Below are positions 10,263-17,705 of a stretch of DNA of 64,000 nucleotides, piece after piece. The notes below the pieces were generated by a model that had not been told where the DNA came from, searched no databases, and saw only the letters and a list, made by a program, of their open reading frames with translations. Source of the stretch: Marinobacter salinus (GTDB lineage Bacteria > Pseudomonadota > Gammaproteobacteria > Pseudomonadales > Oleiphilaceae); assembly GCF_001854125.1 (NCBI RefSeq), contig NZ_CP017715.1:1488001-1552000 (forward strand). The letters run 5' to 3'. The stretch's first letter is position 1. Every line of letters starts with the position of its first letter. A program made the position numbers and the translations under genes.

Positions 10263-10338
10263 TGGAGCGGGAAACGAGATTCGAACTCGCGACCCCAACC
10301 TTGGCAAGGTTGTGCTCTACCAACTGAGCTATTCCCGC
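10263..10338 (-). tRNA. tRNA-Gly(GCC)
   Basis: A 76-nt cloverleaf on the minus strand: acceptor GCGGGAA, D-arm AGCTCAGTTGGTAGAGC, anticodon loop TTGCCAA giving GCC (reads GGC and GGU), T-arm with GTTCGAATC, and an encoded CCA end. It is transcribed from its own promoter and followed by an intrinsic terminator. Confidence 0.98.
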
Positions 10339-10372
10339 AATGCTGTTCGGTTCATGCCGACAACGGAGGCGT

Positions 10373-10400
10373 ATTCTACGGATACGGTGCTTTCCGTCAA
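10373..10400 (-). promoter_or_regulatory. Promoter of tRNA-Gly
   Basis: TTGACG (10395-10400) and TAGAAT (10373-10378) with a 16-bp spacer on the minus strand, about 28 nt before the mature tRNA 5' end allowing for the start site. Confidence 0.75.
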
Positions 10401-10487
10401 CCACTTTTTCCAACTTTTTGCCAATCGGGCAACCAACCGAAAAAACTGCTCACCAACTGCGCAAATGAAAAGGAGATCACCAACTGG

Positions 10488-11210
10488 TCAACCCCGTTCG
10501 CTCTCTGACTCCGAGTGAGAGGCAACGCTTTTGCTAGCGCAATTCAGAAAGCTGGAACTGTGCAGCCATGTCTGATCGGGGTAGTATTTGAATACGAGTT
10601 GGCCCCCTTTCAGATTATCGACAACTTTCTTGATCACATCATTATCCACCGCTGGACAGCCATGACTGCGCCCAATCCTGCCGTATTTACTCACCCATGT
10701 TTCGTCTACGTAGTCCGCTCCGTGAATCACAATGGCACGATCACGCGCGTGATCGTTGATCCCGGGCTCCAGACCATCCAGCCGGAGAGAGTAACCGTGC
10801 TTCCCGAAATAAGACTCCCTGGCCTGAAAAAGCCCAATACTGGACTGATAGCTGCCCTCAACATTTGAAAAGGAGGTGGACTTGAAATTACCCGAGTTTT
10901 TACCATGGGCAACAAGGTCTTTCAAAATCAGCTCGCCCTTTTCAAGGTCAAATATCCACATTCGCTTTTCACTCGACGGCATCGAGAAATCAATAACTGC
11001 AAGTCGCTCCGGTACCTCAATGCCATGAGACACAGCGCAACTTGCGGCCGCAAAGGCGGATTTCAGTACGGTCTGGTCCAGCATGGGAGCGGTGCTGGAA
11101 AGACGGGCCAGCAGCTCATCATTCATGGTTGCACTGAATGAAGGCGACGGAAGGCCTGCCAAAAGCGCCAGCAAAACTCCGGGCCAAGCCCCCCGAGATC
11201 GAGCGAACAT
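10488..11210 (-). CDS. Murein L,D-transpeptidase catalytic-domain protein (YkuD_2 type)
   Basis: Exported 240-residue protein of the L,D-transpeptidase catalytic family, expected to form or exchange L,D-peptide bonds in peptidoglycan in the periplasm. The N terminus MFARSRGAWPGVLLALLAGL is a signal peptide, cleaved near SFSA. The catalytic block is AIVIHGADYV (His163) and GRSHGCPAV (His183, nucleophile Cys185). The start at 11210 has GGAG seven bases upstream and puts the signal peptide at the N terminus; a longer open frame to 11318 is less likely. Flanked by tRNA-Gly and the DUF924 gene on the same strand, with no obvious operon partner. Confidence 0.88.
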   Translation of the reverse strand: MFARSRGAWPGVLLALLAGLPSPSFSATMNDELLARLSSTAPMLDQTVLKSAFAAASCAVSHGIEVPERLAVIDFSMPSSEKRMWIFDLEKGELILKDLVAHGKNSGNFKSTSFSNVEGSYQSSIGLFQARESYFGKHGYSLRLDGLEPGINDHARDRAIVIHGADYVDETWVSKYGRIGRSHGCPAVDNDVIKKVVDNLKGGQLVFKYYPDQTWLHSSSFLNCASKSVASHSESESERG

Positions 11211-11393
11211 TCCACTTCTCCGATAACAAAACGTAAAGGGGCGCGGCAGTCGCGCCTCAACATAATAAGAGTGACGCATTCTATCAGGCAAAAGTGGTAA
11301 CCCGGTCAAAATGTACATTATTTATACAAAAATTAAAGGGACATACTCCGACAGCTCCGGAGGCGTTATTCAGCAACAGATTCAGGACACCTG

Positions 11394-11996
11394 TCATTGA
11401 CCGAAGCGACGCCCGGTCTCGAGATAGGCCTCCTCATCCGGCGACGATTTTCGGCCCACGGCCTTGTTCCGGTGAGGAAAACGGCCAAATCGTTGAATAA
11501 TTGCCCGGTGGTCCCTGGCGGACTGCGCAAAGCTTCCCATAAAGTCCCGGAGAATTCCGGATGTGACCGTCGCCAGCTGTTCGTAGCATTCCACCGAGAG
11601 AGTCTGGTCTTCAAGCCGCTCGGAATGCTGCAGCGGCATATACAGGAAGGCTCGCTGAACCGCTGGCAGCATCATGTCCTGGCCTTTGTGCATGGCATTT
11701 TTGCAGAGTTTCCGGGCCAATACGTCCTGATCAAAAGCCATCGCTCCGCCCCGGAAAATGTGTCGGGAAAATTGGTCCAGCAGGAGGATTTCGGCCAGCG
11801 CTCCGCCCGGCTCACGCCGCCATTGATCAAGACCCTGCTCTGACGCAAAAAGCACCATTGAAAGAAAACGTCGACGAATTTCCTGATCGAATTTTCGGTC
11901 CGAACGAAACCAGCGGTCGCGGTGGAGCCTGTCAGGCAACCCTGATTCATCAAGTTCTCCGAACCAGAAATCCAGAATCTCTTTCCAATCGAACAT
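11394..11996 (-). CDS. DUF924 family protein
   Basis: A 200-residue protein of the DUF924 family, recognised from the start MFDWKEILDFWFGEL, the segment LAEILLLDQFSRHIFRGGAMAFDQD and PHRNKAVGRKSSPDEEAYL near the end. Members are soluble helical proteins resembling TPR folds with no established biochemical role. It is divergent from the CbiX-like gene at 12097, sharing a 100-bp intergenic region. No signal peptide or membrane segment is visible. The assignment to the family is firm; the function is unknown. Confidence 0.88.
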   Translation of the reverse strand: MFDWKEILDFWFGELDESGLPDRLHRDRWFRSDRKFDQEIRRRFLSMVLFASEQGLDQWRREPGGALAEILLLDQFSRHIFRGGAMAFDQDVLARKLCKNAMHKGQDMMLPAVQRAFLYMPLQHSERLEDQTLSVECYEQLATVTSGILRDFMGSFAQSARDHRAIIQRFGRFPHRNKAVGRKSSPDEEAYLETGRRFGQ

Positions 11997-12016
11997 TAGG
12001 AGACACCCTGTTATTT

Positions 12017-12044
12017 TTAACGTCTGTACACTCTGCCTTATGAT
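12017..12044 (+). promoter_or_regulatory. Possible promoter for the cbiX-like gene
   Basis: TTAACG (12017-12022), a 16-bp spacer and TATGAT (12039-12044), about 50 bp before the ATG at 12097. Pattern match only. Confidence 0.4.
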
Positions 12045-12096
12045 GGGTTATGCAGGTTATGACAGACCACACCAAAATGTTTAATCAGGAGAGCGG

Positions 12097-12468
12097 ATGA
12101 GCCATCGCATTATTTTGTTGGCACACGGAAGCAGTGACAAGCGTTGGTGCGAGACGTTCGAAGGCCTCGCCGGTCCAACGCTCAAAGCCGTGCCAGAGTC
12201 ACGAGTAGCATACATGGAGCTGGCCGAACCATCGCTCGAGAATACTGTAGCCGAAGGCGTTTCGGCTGGGGTGGATGCGTTCACGGTAATCCCTCTCTTC
12301 CTGGCGGCTGGGCGCCACCTTCGCAAGGATGTGCCCGCCATTATTGAATCCCTCGAGCGCGCCCATAATGTGAAAATAAGTCTGGCGCCTCCGATCGGGG
12401 AAAACCCTTTGCTTGGACAAGCTATCAAGGACGTTGTAGTGCTTCAGCTCACAAGCACTGATCCCTGA
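12097..12468 (+). CDS. CbiX-family protein (short sirohydrochlorin chelatase-like)
   Basis: A 123-residue single-domain protein of the CbiX/SirB chelatase superfamily. The start MSHRIILLAHGSSD carries the conserved metal-ligand His of this family, and FLAAGRHLRKDVPAII provides the second His. The length matches the short CbiXS type, thought to work as a dimer inserting a divalent metal into sirohydrochlorin. No tetrapyrrole genes lie near, so substrate and metal are open. An AGGAG stands eight bases before the ATG. It is followed 59 bp later by the epimerase gene on the same strand. Confidence 0.85.
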   Translation: MSHRIILLAHGSSDKRWCETFEGLAGPTLKAVPESRVAYMELAEPSLENTVAEGVSAGVDAFTVIPLFLAAGRHLRKDVPAIIESLERAHNVKISLAPPIGENPLLGQAIKDVVVLQLTSTDP

Positions 12469-12527
12469 TCCGGGTCGATAATTACGACCTCGACTGCCAG
12501 GGAAGTGATTCGAGGAGGACAGTTGTT

Positions 12528-13436
12528 ATGACTAAACGGATACTGATCACAGGCGGTACCGGCTTTATCGGACAGGTGCTCTGCAGGGAGCTGCTGTCCC
12601 GGGATTATGAGTTGACCGTTTTCAGCCGCCAACCTGCCGAAAACGTTCGCGCGTTCTGCGGTCGTGTGGAAGCGGTTCGGGACCTTGACCAGCTAAGAGC
12701 CCACCCCGGTTTTGACGGCGTCATTAACCTTGCCGGTGAGGGCATTGCCGACAAACGCTGGTCGGAGCAGCGAAAAAAAGAGCTCAGGGACAGTCGCATA
12801 GCAGTGACGGAAAAGTTGGTGCAAGTGATTCATAGCTGGGAGAAGCAGCCGGAAGTACTGGTTTCAGGCTCTGCGGTTGGCTTTTATGGAGACCAGGGGT
12901 CTTCTGTAGTGACGGAGCAGACTCAGCCCCGGGATGAGTTCACCCATCGCCTTTGCCGGGACTGGGAAAATGCGGCAATGCCTGTAACTGATGACGGTGT
13001 ACGGTTATGTCTATCACGAACAGGGGTGGTTGCCGGGCGCGGAGGCGGTTTTCTTTCCCGCATGATTTTACCGTTCAAACTTGGATTGGGAGGGCGCCTT
13101 GGCAGTGGCCGACAGTATATGCCCTGGGTCCACCGTGACGATGTTGTAAATGCGCTGATCTGGATGCTGGAAAAAACATCGGCTACCGGGCCATTCAATG
13201 TCGTCAGCCCGAACCCTGTTACCAACCGTGAGTTTACGCGCTGCCTGGGTGAGGTGCTAAATCGACCAACGCTGTTCCCGGCCCCCGCACCTGTGCTTAA
13301 GCTCGCTCTGGGTGAAATGTCCCGACTGCTGCTTACCGGACAGCAGGCCTACCCTGAGAACCTGACCCATGCCGGTTTCCAGTTCAAATATCCGGAACTT
13401 GCGCCAGCCCTGAGAAACTCCGTTGGCCAGGAATGA
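12528..13436 (+). CDS. TIGR01777 family NAD-dependent epimerase-like protein (YfcH type)
   Basis: A 302-residue extended short-chain dehydrogenase fold protein. The nucleotide-binding GGTGFIGQVLCREL lies at residues 9-22. FYGDQGSSVVTE and GRGGGFLSRM are characteristic of the TIGR01777/YfcH group, and the C-terminal DUF1731 domain ends with HAGFQFKYPELAPAL. The substrate of this group is unknown; relatives are associated with cell division or cell-shape phenotypes. An AGGAGG stands upstream of the ATG. It follows the CbiX-like gene and precedes tRNA-Glu, whose promoter starts 40 bp after the stop. Confidence 0.9.
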   Translation: MTKRILITGGTGFIGQVLCRELLSRDYELTVFSRQPAENVRAFCGRVEAVRDLDQLRAHPGFDGVINLAGEGIADKRWSEQRKKELRDSRIAVTEKLVQVIHSWEKQPEVLVSGSAVGFYGDQGSSVVTEQTQPRDEFTHRLCRDWENAAMPVTDDGVRLCLSRTGVVAGRGGGFLSRMILPFKLGLGGRLGSGRQYMPWVHRDDVVNALIWMLEKTSATGPFNVVSPNPVTNREFTRCLGEVLNRPTLFPAPAPVLKLALGEMSRLLLTGQQAYPENLTHAGFQFKYPELAPALRNSVGQE

Positions 13437-13477
13437 GACATAAGCTCTGTTGATCAACGCTTTTTTTCAAAAAGGCG

Positions 13478-13506
13478 TTGACACCTCGCAGAGGCTTACT
13501 TAATAT
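13478..13506 (+). promoter_or_regulatory. Promoter of tRNA-Glu
   Basis: Near-consensus TTGACA (13478-13483), 17-bp spacer, TAATAT (13501-13506), then a GC-rich discriminator (GCGCC) of the type seen in stringently controlled stable-RNA promoters. The -35 overlaps the right arm of a CAACGC/GCGTTG inverted repeat (13455-13480). Confidence 0.85.
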
Positions 13507-13545
13507 ACGCGCCACCTCGACGAGGCAAGGTTTTGAAAACGTTGC

Positions 13546-13621
13546 GTCCCCTTCGTCTAGTGGCCTAGGACTCCGCCCTTTCACGGCGGCAACAGGGGTT
13601 CGAACCCCCTAGGGGACGCCA
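13546..13621 (+). tRNA. tRNA-Glu(TTC)
   Basis: A 76-nt cloverleaf: acceptor GTCCCCT/AGGGGAC, anticodon loop CTTTCAC giving TTC, T-arm GGTTCGAACC and encoded CCA. Single copy here, with no adjacent rRNA genes; no clear terminator follows. Confidence 0.97.
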
Positions 13622-13657
13622 TTTCTTCACCTTGACTGCCTGGCCTCTCCAAGGAGG

Positions 13658-13810
13658 TCAGACCGGTTTTCCGCCATGTTTTCCGTCCTTTTTCTTGTGG
13701 TCTCCGTGCGCCTTTTGGTCCTTCATGACGAAAATGCCGACACCCACAAAGAAGCCCAGCATCAGTAATACAGTAACAATTCCGGCGATAACAACTGCGT
13801 CAAAGTACAT
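13658..13810 (-). CDS. ccoM: Small membrane protein, probable cbb3 oxidase subunit CcoM
   Basis: A 50-codon gene. The product starts MYFDAVVIAGIVTVLLMLGF, forms one transmembrane helix (about residues 6-29), continues FVMKD and ends in a charged His/Lys/Gly-rich tail. The start, helix and KD junction closely resemble CcoM of Pseudomonas, the single-helix subunit that assembles with cbb3-type cytochrome c oxidase; I compared from memory of that family, not by alignment. The Pseudomonas form is about 36 residues, so this tail is longer. An AAGGAG lies eight bases before the ATG at 13808-13810. No other oxidase gene is nearby. The gene is convergent with tRNA-Glu. Confidence 0.75.
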   Translation of the reverse strand: MYFDAVVIAGIVTVLLMLGFFVGVGIFVMKDQKAHGDHKKKDGKHGGKPV

Positions 13811-14027
13811 TGTAGATTCTCCTTCCAGCGACTTACTTAACTAAGTTCAGGTTACGATGCCTGCAGCCACCGGGTATTGATCTGCGTCAACCGTGCTACT
13901 GCCCTTTCGTACGCAAAAACACTGAACCCGCACACATTTCTCTCTATTTTTCCTGCGTTTGCAAAGCACCCGAATGAAACTACTGCTATAGTCGAAAGAT
14001 AACGATTTCTCCTTTAAACCGGCCTGG

Positions 14028-16463
14028 GTGGCAGAACTCTACGACATGCCAAAACTGTCGACGCGTCTCCAACGTTTTCGCAAAGGGTCTCCCCTCTCAT
14101 TCCGGCTACTGGCATGGATACTCCTGTTCAGCTCTGCATTTACACTGATCGCATCCGCAATACAGATCTATTCTGACTACCGCAAGGATCTTTCCCTCAT
14201 CGATAACCGCATGGCAGTCGTTGAATCGGGCTACTCCTCCAGTCTCGCTCGAAGCCTCTGGGCATTGGATCAGAAGCTTCTGCAAACCCAGATGGAAGGC
14301 ATACTCAGCCTTCCCGACATTGTGCATCTCCGTCTGCGAATCGAGCCGGATTCCGAGCTTGTAATGGGGGAAATACCCCGAGGCGCTCAAATCACCTCAC
14401 ACAGTTTCAACCTGGTTCACCAGGGTGATGAAATGTTCAAACTCGGCGAACTTACGGTGACTGCTGATCTCGATCGCGTATACCAGGAGATGAAACGCAA
14501 AGTGGGCATCATTCTGGCCACCCAGTTCCTGAAAACGTTTTTCGTCTCAATCCTGATCATCTGGATCTTCCAGTACTTTGTAACCCGCCACTTGTCGACG
14601 ATGGCAACCTATGCCCGGGATTTTTCTCTGAAAAACCTGTCCCGCCCTCTCGAACTTGATCGCCCCGACACACCCAGCAACCGCAGGGACGAGCTTGGAC
14701 GGGTAACCGATGCCATTAATCAGATGCGGGAAAGGCTAAATGATGACATAGCTCGCCAGGAACGGGATGCGGAGCAAATTCGTAAGTTCTCGAAAGCGAT
14801 CGAGCAAAGCCCCTCCTCGGTTCTGATGTGTGATCGACAGTGGCGAATCGAGTTTGCTAACCAGAAGTTCACCCAGCTCACGGGCTACGACGCAAAATCC
14901 ATTCTGGGCAAGCACCCGGGCTCCCTGGGCGAGAATAATATTGAAAACAGGGAGGGCAGGCACCTGTGGCAGTCTATTCGTCTGCAGGTCCAGCGGGTCG
15001 GAGTCTGGCAAGGTGAAGTGAACAGCATTCGCAAAAACGGCGAGCGGTTCTGGGAACAGCTGATTGTAACGCCCATCAAGGATGGGGCTGGCGATGCAAC
15101 CGGCTATCTGATCCTTGGTGAAGACATCAGTATCCGGAAACGTTACGAACAACAACTCCTGCGTCAGGCAAACTATGACATCCTCACGGGGCTACCCAAT
15201 CGGATGCTTGCACTGGACCGGCTCAAGCTCGCCCTGGCCCAGGCTCGCCGGGAGAACACGCTGGTGGGTGTCATGTTCCTGGACCTCGACAATTTCAAGC
15301 ACGTTAACGACACCCTGGGTCATGATGCCGGGGACAGTCTGTTAATTGAGGCAGCTCGGCGCATTTCCAGCTGCCTGAGGGGTACAAGCACGGTGGCTCG
15401 GTTGGGCGGTGACGAATTTCTCGTCATACTGCCAGGCCTGACAGGCCCCGACGCGACGTCACAGGTAGCAGACCGCATCCTGAAAACCTTCGCTCCCCCC
15501 TATATTCTGAATGGACAGGAAGTCTTTGTTACGACAAGCATCGGCATAGCCATCTTCCCTACCGACTCCGACAACAGCGGAACCCTGCTCCAGCATGCCG
15601 ACGCCGCCATGTACCAGGCCAAGCACAAGGGCAAGAGCGCATTTGCGCACTTCGCACCTGAGATGACCGAGGTATCGCACGAACGGCTGCAAATGGAATC
15701 CCGTATGAGGCGGGCTCTTGAACTGGAAGAGTTCGAGCTTTATTTCCAACCTATTGTTCACACGGATTCCGGAAACCTTTGTTCCGTTGAGGCATTGTTG
15801 CGCTGGAACAATCCGTCGATGGGGATGGTCATGCCCGACCGATTTATCCCGCTGGCAGAAGAAACCGGGCTTATTATTCCCATTGGCGAATGGGTGCTTG
15901 AGGAAGCATGCAAAGCCGCCGTTAGCTGGAAAGAAACCGCGGGCAGGAACATCGGCATATCCGTTAACGTATCGCCCAGACAATTCCGGGATCCAGGCTT
16001 CACCGAAGCCGTCATGCGGGCTCTATCCGCTAGCGGCCTTGAAGCGGACCAGCTTGAACTGGAAATTACTGAACGGCTGATTCTGGATAATTCCATTGAA
16101 ACGGCTGAAATTCTGCGTCAGCTGGACCGGTCCGGCATCCGTCTCTCAGTGGATGATTTCGGCACAGGCTATTCGGCGCTGAGTTACCTTAAAAGCTACC
16201 CCTTCGACACCCTGAAAATCGACAAGTCGTTTATACAGGATGTTATGAAAGAGCCCGAAGACGCCTCACTCGTTCGGGCGATCATCAATATGGCCCACAG
16301 TCTCGGCCTGAGCGTGATCGCCGAGGGCGTGGAAGAAGAGCCTCAAACACACTTTCTCAAGCAGGAAGGGTGCGATTTTTGCCAGGGCTACTTCTACAGT
16401 CGCCCCCTGCCGGCAAAGGACTTCGAGAACTGGCTCAAAACTAACCAGCGCGTGCAGATATAA
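14028..16463 (+). CDS. Membrane GGDEF/EAL protein with HAMP and PAS domains
   Basis: Cyclic-di-GMP turnover protein of 811 residues. Order: short cytoplasmic start, membrane helix (about 25-46), a periplasmic sensor region of about 120 residues, second helix (about 165-183), HAMP linker (about 185-235), PAS domain (about 250-370), GGDEF domain with intact ARLGGDEFLVILP (about 460) and EAL domain with SVEALLRWNNP (about 586), DDFGTGYSAL and AEGVEE. Both catalytic signatures are complete, so cyclase and phosphodiesterase are both possible; the net direction cannot be predicted. The start is uncertain: GTG at 14028 or ATG at 14046, neither with a good ribosome-binding site. It ends 19 bp before ackA, so co-transcription is likely. 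Confidence 0.92.
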   Translation: MAELYDMPKLSTRLQRFRKGSPLSFRLLAWILLFSSAFTLIASAIQIYSDYRKDLSLIDNRMAVVESGYSSSLARSLWALDQKLLQTQMEGILSLPDIVHLRLRIEPDSELVMGEIPRGAQITSHSFNLVHQGDEMFKLGELTVTADLDRVYQEMKRKVGIILATQFLKTFFVSILIIWIFQYFVTRHLSTMATYARDFSLKNLSRPLELDRPDTPSNRRDELGRVTDAINQMRERLNDDIARQERDAEQIRKFSKAIEQSPSSVLMCDRQWRIEFANQKFTQLTGYDAKSILGKHPGSLGENNIENREGRHLWQSIRLQVQRVGVWQGEVNSIRKNGERFWEQLIVTPIKDGAGDATGYLILGEDISIRKRYEQQLLRQANYDILTGLPNRMLALDRLKLALAQARRENTLVGVMFLDLDNFKHVNDTLGHDAGDSLLIEAARRISSCLRGTSTVARLGGDEFLVILPGLTGPDATSQVADRILKTFAPPYILNGQEVFVTTSIGIAIFPTDSDNSGTLLQHADAAMYQAKHKGKSAFAHFAPEMTEVSHERLQMESRMRRALELEEFELYFQPIVHTDSGNLCSVEALLRWNNPSMGMVMPDRFIPLAEETGLIIPIGEWVLEEACKAAVSWKETAGRNIGISVNVSPRQFRDPGFTEAVMRALSASGLEADQLELEITERLILDNSIETAEILRQLDRSGIRLSVDDFGTGYSALSYLKSYPFDTLKIDKSFIQDVMKEPEDASLVRAIINMAHSLGLSVIAEGVEEEPQTHFLKQEGCDFCQGYFYSRPLPAKDFENWLKTNQRVQI

Positions 16464-16482
16464 CCACCAGGACCACCGGTAA

Positions 16483-17679
16483 ATGGAAGACGTCATACTC
16501 GTTGTTAACTGTGGCAGCTCATCGTTAAAGCTTGCCTTGTTTGACCAGCACCACCGAAGACGGACATCCGCCCTTGCTGACTCTCTTAACACAGAGGATG
16601 CATTTGCCCGGATAGATGGCGTGGAAGAGAAGGTTGCCCTCCCCTCCAGCGCCTCCCATCGGGAAGCCCTTGAGGCGCTGGTCTCCCGGTTCCGGGACCT
16701 GGGCCTGATGACATCGGAGCCCCGGGCCATCGGCCATCGCGTGGTTCATGGTGGTGAAGCCTTCAAGGAAGCGACAGTCATCGACGACTCTGCACTCCGT
16801 TCAATTCAGGCCTGTGCCGGGCTCGCTCCACTGCATAACCCGGTAAACCTTTCAGGCATCGCAGCAACCCGATTGATGTTTCCAGCCGTGCCCCAGGTGG
16901 CGGTCTTCGACACGGCATATCACCAGACACTGCCTCAAAGGGCCTACCTCTATGCCCTTCCGGAAGCCTGGTACCGCGAGTGGGGGGTCAGACGATACGG
17001 TTTCCATGGAACCAGCCATTATTTCATGGCTCTCGAAGCCGCCAGGTTACTGAATCGAACTCTGGCAACCACATCGGTCATTTCCGCACATCTTGGCAAC
17101 GGCTGCAGTATTGCTGCTATTCGTGACGGTATCAGTGTTGATACCAGCATGGGGCTCACGCCACTGGAGGGCCTGGTTATGGGCACCCGTAGCGGCGATG
17201 TGGATCCGGGAATTTTCGACTTCCTCAGTACCAAGGGGCTTTGTACTGAGGAGGTCCACCAGGCCCTGAATCACCAAAGCGGGCTTCTCGGTGTTTCCGG
17301 GCAAACCAATGACATGCGCTCGCTCTGTGAACTCGCTGATCACGGCCATAAGCCGTCTGCATTGGCCATAGACATCTTCTGCTTCCGGCTTGCAAAATAT
17401 GTAGGGGCAATGATGGCGTCACTCAGTCAGCTCGACGCACTGGTGTTTACAGGTGGTATTGGAGAGAACAGTGCCAGAGTCCGTCAGAAAACGGTGGAGC
17501 ATCTTCATCTAATGGGCTTTAAAATCAGAGCCGATTTTAACGAAGCCAATGGTCAGTACACCGATGGCCACATTGAAGACAACGGCTCCCGCTTTGCGAT
17601 CCTCGTAATCCCTACCGATGAAGAGCTGGTAATCGCCAGGGAAGCCTCCCGACTTTCAGGCGGCACAGGAGCGGGGTAA
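16483..17679 (+). CDS. ackA: Acetate kinase
   Basis: Interconverts acetyl phosphate plus ADP with acetate plus ATP. The 398 residues fit the family. The N-terminal ILVVNCGSSSLKLALFD is the ASKHA phosphate-1 motif. GHRVVHGGEAF, RRYGFHGTSHYF (conserved His) and SAHLGNGCSIAAIRDG with DTSMGLTPLEGLVMGTRSGD complete the active site, and FTGGIGENSARVR closes the nucleotide site. It is followed 26 bp later by pta, the standard AckA-Pta pathway, and preceded 19 bp upstream by the GGDEF/EAL gene. Confident. Confidence 0.97.
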   Translation: MEDVILVVNCGSSSLKLALFDQHHRRRTSALADSLNTEDAFARIDGVEEKVALPSSASHREALEALVSRFRDLGLMTSEPRAIGHRVVHGGEAFKEATVIDDSALRSIQACAGLAPLHNPVNLSGIAATRLMFPAVPQVAVFDTAYHQTLPQRAYLYALPEAWYREWGVRRYGFHGTSHYFMALEAARLLNRTLATTSVISAHLGNGCSIAAIRDGISVDTSMGLTPLEGLVMGTRSGDVDPGIFDFLSTKGLCTEEVHQALNHQSGLLGVSGQTNDMRSLCELADHGHKPSALAIDIFCFRLAKYVGAMMASLSQLDALVFTGGIGENSARVRQKTVEHLHLMGFKIRADFNEANGQYTDGHIEDNGSRFAILVIPTDEELVIAREASRLSGGTGAG

Positions 17680-17705
17680 CCACACTGTAATTCCGGAAAC
17701 TTGAT

